From the NCBI GenBank assembly GCA_023014335.1, contig JAECYW010000010.1:682001-746000 (forward strand): a stretch of DNA of 64,000 nucleotides. Reading direction: 5' to 3'. Origin of the DNA: Galerina marginata (taxonomy: Eukaryota > Basidiomycota > Agaricomycetes > Agaricales > Galerinaceae). Shown one piece after another: positions 11,651 through 21,915 of the stretch. Every line of letters starts with the position of its first letter. The first letter of the stretch is position 1. The notes beneath the pieces were generated by a model. That model did no database searches. It was given only the letters and a program-made list of their open reading frames with translations, and was not told where the DNA came from. Position numbers and translations under genes: made by a program.

Positions 11651-11739
11651 CGGTCCGGGGTGTCCGTGACCACAAATTACTTTCGTATCCTGTCACGTGA
11701 GATACGAAAGTAATTTGTGGTCACGGACACCCCGGACCG
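11651..11739. repeat. Perfect 39-bp inverted repeat with 11-bp loop
   Basis: Arms 11651-11689 and 11701-11739 are exact reverse complements (39 of 39). The spacer is CTGTCACGTGA. The arms begin CGGTCCGGGGTGTCCGTGAC. It looks like two terminal inverted repeats brought together, or a very short foldback element. No target duplication is visible. Confidence 0.95.
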
Positions 11740-11795
11740 ACTGTATCTCACTGCTGGCCTTCGATAACTCAATTACTTTATCAACTTCACACCTT

Positions 11796-13010
11796 GGATG
11801 TCGGAATCAAAGCCTTGGATAATGTTTACGAATGCTACAGCGAATCTTTCACGTCCTGGTTCGTGGTTTTTCGTTGAGAACTGGTGGAGTAGTGATGTTG
11901 ACTCTGTTTCAGGCTGCTGGGGGGGTAAATACGAAATTCCAGTTTCGGAGTGGCCAGTCCTGGATGTCTCAAAGCTTTGAATACTGTTGTAGATTGCTAC
12001 AACGTTTTTTTCAAGCCCTTGTACGTGGTTTTTTGTCGAGAATTGGCAGACTAACGATGTTGACTCTGTTTCAGGCTACTGGGGGTAAAAGCAACATTCC
12101 AGTTTCGGAGTGGCCAGTCCTGGATGTCTCAAAGCTTCAAAGCTTTGGATAGTGCTACGATTCTTTCAAGCTCTGGTTCGTGGTTTTTCGTCGAGAATTG
12201 GTGGAGTAATGACGTTGACTCTGTTCCAGCCTACTGGAGCTTAAAAGCGAAATTGCACCTTCGGAGCAGCTAGTCCTGGATGTTTCAAAGCTTTGGATAG
12301 TGTTTAAGAGCGCTACGACGATTCTTTCAAGCCCTTGTACGTGGTTTTTCGTTGAGAATTGGTGGAGTAATGATGTTGACTCTGTTTCAGGCTACTGGGG
12401 GGTAAACGCGAAATTTCACCTTCGGATTGGCCAATCATGGATGTCTCAAAGCTTTGGATACTTTTGGCGATTGCTACAACGATTCTTTCAAGCCCTTGTA
12501 CGTGATTTTCGGTTGAGAATTGGTGGAGTAACGATGTTGACTCTGTTCCAGCCTACTGGAGGTTAAAAGCGAAATTGCACCTTCGGAGCAGCTAGTCCTG
12601 GATGTTTCAAAGCTTTGGATAGTGTTTAAGAGCGCTGCAACGATTATTTCAAGCTCTTGTACGTGGTTTTTCGTCCAGAATTGGCAGACTAACGATGTTG
12701 ACTCTGTTTCAGGCTACTGGGGGGTAAATACGAAATTTCACCCTCTGATTGACCAATCCCGGATGTCTCAAAGCTTTGGATACTGTTGGCGATTGCTACG
12801 ACGATTCTTTCAAGCCCTTGTACGTGGTTTTCGGTTGAGAATTGGTGGAGTAACGATGTTGACTCTGTTTCAGGCTTCTGGAGGCAAAAGCGAAATTCCA
12901 CCTTCGGAATGGCTTAGTCCTGGATTTTTTTAAGGCTTGGATAATGTTGGCGATTGCTACAACAATTATTTCAAGCCCTTGTACGTGGTTTTTGGTTGAG
13001 AATCATCAAG
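11796..13010. repeat. Satellite: about 7.5 tandem copies of a ~161-bp unit
   Basis: Copies start at a GGATGTCTCAAAGCTTTGGA-like block at 11796, 11962, 12122, 12278, 12439, 12600, 12761 and 12922, giving spacings of 166, 160, 156, 161, 161, 161 and 161. Each unit holds the blocks CAAGCCCTTGTACGTGG, GAGAATTGGTGGAGTAA and GATGTTGACTCTGTTTCAGG. Units starting at 12278 and 12600 share variants (GTTTAAGAGCGCT), and those at 12439 and 12761 share others (TTGGCGATTGCTAC), so the 3' half is a 322-bp dimer. Open frames across it are by-products of the repeat. Confidence 0.95.
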
Positions 13011-13084
13011 TACTGATATTGTCGTGTTTCTATGAAAACATCTCTATGTACAGTAACTAATGATTACACATTTGTTCGATTGTA

Positions 13085-16000
13085 CTAGATGATATTGAAT
13101 TCTTCAGTCCGGCTGGTCTGGCGAAGCATGAGGTATAGGTACAGAGAAAATGAAGTCTCATCGCCACCTGCTGGCTCCTCCAACAACTGTTGGATCTCCG
13201 GTTGCAAAGGCAGTGTTGCGCGACTGAAACACGTCTGTATTCTGAGTGGAGGCAATAGACCCTGAGTGAGGCAGTCAACAACACAAACTTAATGTTTTGA
13301 GTTCCAGATCTTACCACGTCTGGGCCTGATGGTGGGGTGCCGCTCCCACCTTCGACAGGATCTTGAGGAGTTGGTACCCTAGCACTTTCAGCCGGCCTCT
13401 CCTGTAGTTTAAACACCAGCTATGTCAAAGATAATTAGCACAATTATCTTTCATCTTGTTGGTCAGTACCTACCTTGATTGGTGGTGCATCTCGAGCCGG
13501 GAGCAATGGGCTTCCGGTAAGCATCATCAAAAACCTTCGAGCACGGTAGGACTTGTCGGCGATGTTGACCAGCCTTTCCTCTTCTGTTAGCATGTTCTCC
13601 TGGAGAAGAGGTTGTACAAGCCGGCCGGGCCTGACTAGATAGGCTTCAAACCGTTCCTGATATTTTTTCTCAACCTCTCCAAGGTCAGCCCGCCGTGAGG
13701 AAATCCATTCGATGTGCTTCAGCACATCGTTAGGATCCTTGCAGAAGCGCACTGACATGTCAATAAGAAGTGGTTTTGGATTAGAGCCAAATGTCTGGTG
13801 AAAGATAGGTCAGAAAAAAGAAATAGTCTGAAGGTGGCATGTACGAACATCAATGAAATTATAACCCGGCGAAAGGCTAAAGTTAAAGCCTTCTTTGAAA
13901 GCTTGCACATCCTTCGAGTTGGTGAAATCGTGTGAAGTACTTAAAAGAACCTTTTGGAAGAGCAATGTCGAATATCCTTGATGCAGAGCAGGTGTCGCAC
14001 TCTCAATGACAAAATTCTATAAAGAAGATTAGAAAGCAGTGAGATAGTTAAAGGGAACAGGAAGAACCTCTAGAATATCGTCAAAGTACGTATGAACAAG
14101 TTCGTTGATACGTGTATTATCTTTGATGTCGAGTTTGGCACTGTGATTGAGGGGCGGCCAGGGCTGCAAGATCTGAGCCTGATACGGCTGAACTGCTTGA
14201 AGGAAATCAAGGTCCTGCAACTGCTCTTCACCTGCCAACACTGCAAGTATGAATGAAGGAGGGAAAATGTCAGGGAGGGCTTCAAAAGTCATGATGTATA
14301 GCATCGTGATGAAGCCGGCGGCCTTGAGGGTAGCTCTTCAATCGGGGTCTAAGGAAGGAACCATAGGAGGCTGCAATTGTATGGTATATTTGTCCATTCC
14401 TGAGCCGTCTGTTAATCTCTTGAAGATGGTCCGTGGCTTAACAATGTGGTTAAGGAGCTCAGTAATGACAGTGCGCTTCACCCCATCACCAGGAGAGGAG
14501 CCACTATTGTAATTCAATTAACCAGGGAACATCTGAAGGAAACAGAATTAGAACGTACATAGACCATTGCTGACCAGACGCAAGAAAAGCTTTAAGATCC
14601 CCCATCGGACGGATTGACACATCGCCTGGGACCTCATTAACGGCAGCACCACAGAGGCCACGGATATACTCCGCCAAAATGGGAACTGTTGCATCGGTAG
14701 TTTGGCTGGAAGTAACTGCAAAATTTTCGGGAAGTGTTAAGTTGCGCCATATGGCAAGCCTCCAAGAATTCACTGTTAGGATTTCAGGAAGGCGTTGAAG
14801 AGGTGGCTCAGGTGAGTCTTCCAACTCGATGACTTCAATCTGCAGTGAGAAATGTAAGCAAGACACGAACTTTGATGAATTATATACGGACATCTATTGT
14901 AGAACTCTTTTTCTTTGAGGTCTTCCAGCGAACTGCTCGCTCCAGAGGCTAGATCAATGTTTGTCAATATCTTTTCTGCACCAATGTCAGAAAAAATATG
15001 CCTACAAATTCAGATTCACGACGGCGGGTCCTGCCAGTGACATTGGTGTGAGAAGTTGATGTAGATGTAGAGGCACCCGGTGTTGAATGAGATGAATTGC
15101 GGATGGACTGGATAGGCAGTCAGGAGAAGTGGGATAAAAGGTTATTGGTTATCACAAACCTGGGATTCTTGAATCGATAATCCCATTGCGCGTTCCATTT
15201 GATCCTGGCGAGTTGATCAGTTCCGAGGAAAAATGATAGTGGCACAAGTCAAGACATACCTGTTCGTCGTCCGTGTCATAAGCCATTTCAGCAGCATCAA
15301 CTGTCATGTTTGGAGTTGTGCTGAGTGTCGCCTCATATTCGTTGAGCAAACACGACTCAAAACACTCATCAGAGTCAGTGTCGAAATCGACCAGACCCCT
15401 CAGAACATGCCTTGGGAAGCATCGATGAACGTCATTGTTATAATGTGGGACAGGGCTAGAGAGATTTCGCCACTTAGGGGCTAGATATATCGCAGTTAGA
15501 GACGTTTTGGAAAAGTCTGAGCTAAAGGCAAAACTTACCGACGATGATCATTCCGGTGCCAGGTGTTATTGGATTTTCTAATTTAGCGGCCAATTTTCGA
15601 AGCTCATCGCAAGTTATACGGTGATGAAAAAGCTCAGCCCGATTGATCAGCCGTCCGTGAATAGTTCGACTCTTTGAACCAGGGGTCATAAACTCCCAAA
15701 GAAGGGCGTTGTAGGCTCGTGCATCAGATGCGCTAGACGCCCCAAAAACAGTGGAAACTTGAGCAGGCATCTGCTAATTCACATTTGGCGAGCCTGTGTA
15801 TATAGCAGAGAGGCTTCTGGAAGGACGTGCCACCGCTGGAAGGCCTGCAGCAAGGACAGACGGAGTTGGGGCAACCGGCCTAGGTTTGGCGAGTGGTGTC
15901 ACGCCTACTGGAGTGGCTGAAGCAATAGACGGTTGAGACGTGTCAATATCTTGAAATGGAGCGTGTACGCAGCTCCACAGCCCTCACAGACTGTAGTTCC

Positions 16001-16320
16001 AGGCTTTGTTGTGTTTTTGAATCGCTGTAACATGGGTATTAGGTAAAGTTGCATTTCTCAAAGGGTTAAATACATACCGCGGTGAAGCGTGTGCAGCCGT
16101 TTGAAGGACAAGCACCACGAGGAGGGAGGTCGAATTGCGCGAGATCTTGAGAGACATGAAGACTCTGACTACATCCACAAAAACAGTCTCCACTCGGGGA
16201 GCCATCGCTGGCCTGGAATATGAAATTAGGCGTCCAGGTTTCAAAGTACATGAGTGAATTGCTTACATCGTACTGGACGCATTGGCTGCACCCCAAACAA
16301 GAGCCTAGTGGAGCGGACAT
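13085..16320 (-). CDS. Cysteine-rich / UIM / HECT-like ubiquitin-ligase family gene with two in-frame stops
   Basis: Start at 16320 (MSAPLGSCLGCSQCVQYD). In order it has an N-terminal cysteine cluster (CLGCSQC, CFCGC, CPSNGC, then CEGCG), a proline/serine linker (PLAKPRPVAPTPS), and RAYNALLWEFMTPGSK. A UIM-like motif follows (DQMERAMGLSIQES: acidic start, A-x3-S core). A HECT-like domain ends the protein: LKAAGFITMLYIMTF and LPDIFPPSFILAVLAG (N-lobe pattern), KDVQAFKEGFNFSLSP, ARRFLMMLTGSPLLP, and LPPLRIQTCFSRATLP, which holds the expected catalytic cysteine. HECT ligases take ubiquitin from an E2 onto that cysteine. Most introns are clean GT-AG (for example GTAGGT...CTACAG before ERPAESARVP). 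A TAG at 15774-15776 and a TGA at 14338-14340 (where D*RATLKAAG suggests Trp) break the frame, and one join near 14850 is unresolved. It is either a young pseudogene or contains errors. Confidence 0.6.
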
Positions 16321-17100
16321 AGTGGTAAGAAAGTTCAAGATGAAAAAAAAAAGAGAAGGTAAACTTGCGATCACCGTGATTATAGTCACGTGCGGGGAAA
16401 AAGAAATACTTGAAAACGAAATCCACGTCTAATAATTTTGTCCAATAAGGACACCCATCTGGGGGCTAAGCACCGCTGCAGTCTGCACACTCGGAACGCC
16501 GACTTTGCAATAGCGCCGCATCGCTTACTTCGCTTTCCGTGCCCACTATCCTGTGACCGTCTTACCTGAGGCTTTTTCAACTGCCCTTGCTCAGCCCACT
16601 ACCGCATAGTCAACTCCTCTCGATTTCTTCCTGCTTAGAAACCAAGCAATTTTTGACTTGTCGATTGGGGCCGTCCTCCGCCATCTATTTGGTCCCATCA
16701 AGAGCACCTCTTTGACGCATTCGTGGACGAATACAAGACTAGATGAATCATCGCTCCATGGCACGAGTGCTGTAAAGTTACTGTACTTGGTACGTAGGCC
16801 TTGAATATTTTTCTGATTGAATACTTCTCAGCCAGACAATCAACAGAAACGGCTTCCATCTTCCTCAGCGCAGATTATCTTCGCACATGACGACAATGGG
16901 CGTCCTTCGTTCCCCCTGTCTGTGAAGATAAAACCACGCCCGAAGCGCTCCGCCTGCCGTTAAGAGACTTTATCCAGGCACAATGGTATGTGATTTGATT
17001 CAATGAATAATTGGCAGTCACTGCAAAACACGAGAGCTGTACGATCTCTTATCTGATTTCAAATTATCTCTTCCATTTCGTTTCACCTCTTTGCTAACGC
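16321..17100. other. Intergenic, no gene seen
   Basis: No reliable open frame. It contains the 5' flank of the minus-strand HECT-like gene. Confidence 0.4.
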
Positions 17101-17115
17101 CGTTGACGGACACGG

Positions 17116-17736
17116 TTGACCACCCCCACCTCCGGCGACATCAATGTGGATGACGTCGTCCCAATCACTGCAGCCTGCGCTTCTACCTACATCAACATGG
17201 CTGACGCCTCCACCACAGCTGACGATGCTGATGCAGGTGATGCGAAACCTACCACATTGGAGCAGGGGTCCCCAGTCATCGCGACACACGACATCGGAGG
17301 CCATGCCTAACTCAACCCACTGTCTCGATTAGGCTCACGCCGCCGCTTATCATAGATTACCATCACTCCTGACGACTCCTGTTGATGCTCCTTCCGCCCT
17401 GAAACTGAAACAACGAAGACCGGAAGCCAGGAAGGAGGCAAAGACCCAAAAGTGGCGTAGGCAGTCAGAAAGACCCAGCAAGCAGGTGAGTACAACCTTG
17501 AACTGCCTATCAATGAAGTTAACCCAACATGACAGAAAAGCAGGCCTCGATAGGTCAAAGAAGGCTACCACGGTCGTCGTGCCACCCCGAACATTGTAAG
17601 CCCCTTTTGTCTGTTCAAAAACATAACAATCTAATTGATTTCTATTAGTCCCGAGGATATACTTGAAACCGGGCGGAGGGAGCGCGAAGGAGGGAGCGTT
17701 GCGCTCTCTGCATTTTCGCGCTGTTGCGGAGTGGCG
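17116..17736 (+). CDS. Possible small spliced gene, weak
   Basis: Basic and serine-rich pieces occur in order: a first exon-like stretch with PITAACASTYINMADAS, then LKLKQRRPEARKEAKTQ followed by a GTGAGT donor, then LDRSKKATTVVVPPRT with a GTAAGC donor, then PEDILETGRREREGG. Phases do not all agree, and the last piece runs into repeat-like sequence. It could be a decayed gene or chance. Confidence 0.2.
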
Positions 17737-17819
17737 TAGTACTCGCAAAAATAACACTTGTATCTATGTATATCATTTAGTATATCATTTAAGTTCTGAT
17801 TGTTTTGCACAAAGTTTAA

Positions 17820-18130
17820 AGAAAAGGAGACTCGTACATGCCAGGCTTTCCAATGGCTCACAAAACAAGTTATGTTGTGGAAATGTTCCCGCCCTGTCCA
17901 GCTTGCTGGGGCTGCGCCCCTGGACCCCGCTCTGTCGGCGCTTCGCGTGATTGAATAAATCTGTAGAAAATCTGTAACCCGGTTCTCATCTGCAGAAATT
18001 GGCGGAGGCCGTGCAGAAAATACGGGAAGGTAGGGGAAAAGTCTTCTCTTCTTAAGATAATTTTCCCTCTGTCCACAATATGGGCTCACAGGCTGGGTTG
18101 TCACTGTCTGAGATCCACACGATCCCACTC
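17820..18130. repeat. Probable dispersed repeat fragment
   Basis: A G/C-rich block (GGGGCTGCGCCCCTGGACCCC, with CGGCGCTTCGCG next to it) stands out from the flanks and looks like the inner part of a non-autonomous element. No ends were found. Confidence 0.3.
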
Positions 18131-18326
18131 GTGGCGTTTTTCATTGGGGATCGGCTGTCAAGCTTGTCAAGGTCCGCCAGCTCATGGTAACTGACATCGC
18201 TGGCTTATTTCACCAGTTTTTAGGTAGTTATATTTTTTTGTCTTTTCATGCGTCGTTGTCTCCCCTAAGGTATTTAAGCCGGGTAATTCTGTTCTTCATA
18301 CCGACCAACCTTGTTCTGTCCTTGCC

Positions 18327-20190
18327 ATGGTCTATCCGCCCTCTCTCGCCCGTTTTCTCAGATTTTCTCACAAAGTGAAGGTCCATCATTCAGACCACGG
18401 TGGCTGGCACTGATTCAAGCATATCCAGATCGCCGACCTGCCCGTTTTAAGCCATCAAATATCCACCAGGAATTCATACCACCTTAACTGTCTGAAACTG
18501 AACGAAAATGGTCTCCTTGCAGCCGGAAGTATGTTCCCATTTGTTTGACACGATAACTCCTTAACCGCTGAGACCTAAAGATGAGGACGGAGTTGTCGCC
18601 ATTTTTGACCTTCGGTCAGAGGTTGACGGCCCCCAACAAGTTCGACGACTTGGATTTGAAACCGGGGGAGTGTCAGACTTGGTTTGGATCACCACTGAAA
18701 CACTTGCTGTGGGCACGACAAGAGGCTGGTTGGTGGTTTACTCAATGCGAAACGAGGCGGTAAGTGTACGGCCCCCAATTTTTATTCCAACCCTAAAACT
18801 TCGTGACCACAGGCTCGACTCTCAGAAGTGTGCAATGTCAAGGCGCATGGCGACGGCGTATCTCATATTTCAGTAGAAAGCATTGATTACTGCCCGATTA
18901 CACAAATGTTGGTGTCTGTTGGAGAGGGTGTTAGTTCGATTAGATTGTGGAAATTTGTACCTGAGGATGGCAAGTATTCCAAAGTTTCTGGAGGTAAATT
19001 TATTCATAGGGCATCCAGGACAACTTACCAGGCAACCTACGCCTTCCGAAACTACGGCATATCAATTACCTCGGTTTGTTAGCTTCACTGATAAAGGATC
19101 AAGAATAATGGTCGGATACCTTCAAAACGCTCTTGTGTAAGCGTTTGATAGGTGATTATTCTTTTACCAAGCATGCATTCAATACAATGCCAGGCAAACT
19201 TTCTCCCTTCAACCTTGGTCGCTCGTCGAAGAGCATATTTTAGGGGAAGACTCCTCCGCCAACGAACGTAGCCACATGTGAGTCACCACCGCCAATTCTT
19301 CTCCTGTTGTTAAATGTTATTACAGTGGCAGCGCGTCCCTGCTGGAGTCCTCAGGACTTTTGGCAAATTTTAATCTCAGAGATGGTGTCGACTTCTATGA
19401 CACCTCTACTTTTGCGAGAAGGTACTCAGGACTCCATCCTGTCAATGAAGATTGCAATCAGGGTCTCGCTATATTGCGAGGTGGTTCCTACCTTGCGTCC
19501 GCGGCTAGAGACGGGGCTATCCACATTTTTCAAACCCGTGATGCCTCACTTGCACTTAGACTGAAGGTCCCAGGTAAATCTTGTCAAACCTCCAAAATTG
19601 TGCACCTCAACAGCTGTTGGCAGGGAGAGCTCACCAAATAGATGCCATACATGTCAGTCGCTCTCGCTTACATATGTATGAGAGATTAAAATTCAGAATC
19701 AGTCCTCGAAATGTGGCCATAGCGAATTTCTAGTTGCATCATCCTGCGCAGAAGGAATGCCCAGCGTCCTGACTGTTTGGTGCTACAAGGTGTGTCAAAT
19801 TTGATAGAAGGTTTTCAATGACAATCGACTCTGCTCCAGGAAAGCAATCGAACCGGCGTAAAGCCGAACATAGAATCTGACCGTTCCACATTTCGACTTG
19901 TGATCCTGTGTATTGCCATTTCTCTTGCGAGCCACTTCGTTGCATCGATCGCTCCGCTTGTCCAACAAGAGATCTGGTCGAGATTTACCCCCAACGAATT
20001 GACTCACTCGTCCCCTGAGATATCCGAATTGGCCTCAGAACTATTGCAAGAATCATTACGCAAGGAGGAACAGCAGCACTTCCGAGCTTCGCCGACGCTT
20101 ACTCTCAACACTCGCTCGGTTGCCATCAGGGAAAGACGCAACAGGCCAGAGAGCGAGAGATCTGTTGGGATTATTGCCCTTGAGGCTTAA
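18327..20190 (+). CDS. WD40-like repeat protein with C-terminal membrane helix
   Basis: Nine exons were rebuilt. Exon 1 is 18327-18374 (MVYPPSLARFLRFSHK), exon 2 is 18420-18528, exon 3 is 18581-18759, exon 4 begins at 18813. WD-type blades are visible: LKLNENGLLAAGNEDGVVAI then FDLRS, VWITTETLAVGTTRGWLVVY, PITQMLVSVGEGVSSIRLW, GGSYLASAARDGAIHIF and SEFLVASSCAEGMPSVLTVW. After the propeller a hydrophobic segment (FRLVILCIAISLASHFVASI) predicts one membrane span, then a charged tail rich in E and R to the TAA at 20188-20190. WD40 propellers are docking platforms; the anchor suggests an inner-membrane or ER/vacuolar site, which is inference. Frame breaks by +1 (mod 3) at about 19074-19080, between YGISITS and VSFTDKG, where GTTTGTT looks like a 4-base duplication. 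Confidence 0.7.
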
Positions 20191-20264
20191 GGTCTAAATG
20201 AGGGATCGAATTCGCCACGAATTAGCTGGGCGACCTGGGAGACGGATTTGCGAGTAGACACCAC

Positions 20265-21224
20265 ACTAGTAGCTACCACTCTGTGTGATATAACATAGGC
20301 AAGTGCCTGCACAGGCGTTTATTTCCTGCCCAGCTACTCAAAGATATGAAATACTATGGCAAATCCATTGACATAGACCTGTGTTATTGTCCCAGGCTAT
20401 GTTTTTGCCTGCCTCACTTTATTTCATTGCTCTCCTAGGGCAATGTTTTTGCCATGTTTTTGATTCCCAAGGCCTGTGTTTATGCTGTGTTTTTGCCTGC
20501 CAGGCCGATATTTCATTCATTGCCTAACACTGTGTCATTTCTATGTCTTTCCCTGCTAGGCTGATATTTCTTTGCTTGCCTAGGACAATGTTTTTGATAT
20601 TTTAATGCTTGCCAGTATCTTATTTCATTGCCTGCCTGGTGAATATTTATTTTTCTTATGAGATATGATTATGTAATGTTTTGATGGCTCATAAAATTGC
20701 CTTTCCTATGCTCCCACACTTGTTCCCTCATCAAATTATGGCCTCAAATTGAAACATTTTATAGGATCAAAGGTCACACCCCTACAAGCATATGCCTCAA
20801 ATATTGCATCAAAATAACATAAATATCTCATATAATCAACCAAATATGCTTACCTAGAAATGTGACATAGAATTAACAGGCAAGTAAAATATCGTAAAAA
20901 CATTGCCCTAGGCAAGCAAAGAAATACAGCCTAGCATGGAAAGACATAGAAATGACACAGTGTTAGGCAATGAATGAAATATCGGCCTGGCAGGCAAAAA
21001 CACAGCATAAACACAGGCCTTGGGAATCAAAAACATGGCAAAAACATTGCCCTAGGAGAGCAATGAAATAAAGTGAGGCAGGCAAAAACATAGCCTGGGA
21101 CAATAACACAGGTCTATGTCAATGGATTTGCCATAGTATTTCATATCTTTGAGTAGCTGGGCAGGAAATAAACGCCTGTGCAGGCACTTGCCTAGCTTAT
21201 ATCACACAAGTGGTAGCTACCACT
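20265..21224. mobile_element. Foldback element with long (~330-350 bp) inverted arms
   Basis: The left arm (about 20268-20620) and the reverse complement of the right arm (about 20875-21224) agree nearly base for base for over 300 bp, including AGGCAAGTGCCTGCACAGGC and AAGATATGAAATACTATGGC. The outer end is the self-palindrome AGTGGTAGCTACCACT (intact at 21209-21224, partly lost on the left). CCACAC flanks both sides and may be a target duplication. The ~250-bp centre is AT-rich with no gene. Each arm also has internal repeats of TTTTTGCC/TGCCTG type. Confidence 0.9.
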
Positions 21225-21915
21225 CCCACACCAATGGGACATTGCTGAATAGATGTTTCATACTCTTGCATCACAGATGAGCAGAAGAAGTAGAAAGTAT
21301 TAAGTAAACGACCTGGCATCCAGTAAGCAGACACACAGCAAATTTGACGACACTGACTTTGTCGGTTCAGTATCTGCCAGTGAGAAACTCATAGCAGAGT
21401 CGAAGGCAGACAACGGAGGTGGCACGTGCGTCAATTCCTCATTTCGTCAAACATTGAAACAATCTCTTATTAGTCTTTGGGCTCGTTCAGCATTCCGCGG
21501 CCGAACAGATGGAAAAGATTGTCAAGCCATCCCATCTTTCCTTGATTGCGGACTTGGCGCTGGCTTAACCTCCGATTGTCGGATTGCAGATATCCACTTC
21601 AGCGTTAATCACAGCTCGATTCTCCTTCTCGAACAGTGTCCGTCCAACTTTGAATTGGAAACTGGAGAACTGATCTGGCCTAGTTTCTCGGGGATTAAGG
21701 TAAGAGCTTATTCACATTTGAAAGTGACCGGATTTACTGATGAAGCCATGATAACACTAGCTGGATCTCATTGATTCAAGGTTCACTGCTGTACATTGAC
21801 GAACATGGTTGGACAGAGCCCACGAATAATATCTTCACTACATATGTCTGCTTGAATATTAAATAAATAGCATATCTTTGCATGGGCCAATAAACGAGCC
21901 ACAGTTGCGTGGCTT
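21225..21915. other. Intergenic between foldback element and kinase gene
   Basis: A plus-strand open frame at 21454-21774 (106 codons) has protein-like parts (SDCRIADIHFSVNHSSILLL) but no supporting exons. Nothing else is seen. Confidence 0.35.

Noticed and set aside
12689..12901. Minus-strand frame in the satellite
   Set aside because: Same reason: repeat shadow.
11832..12933. Four open frames of 60-106 codons rich in W, F and G
   Set aside because: They are translations of the 161-bp satellite and repeat with its period; no splice or family support.
15984..16389. Single 107-codon frame with hydrophobic start (minus strand)
   Set aside because: The hydrophobic part is 5' flank and intron; the true start is the internal ATG at 16320 with an intron inside the frame.
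20265..21224. CRISPR-like appearance of repeated TTTTTGCC/TGCCTG blocks
   Set aside because: Irregular spacing, arms are one long inverted repeat, and the organism is a eukaryote.
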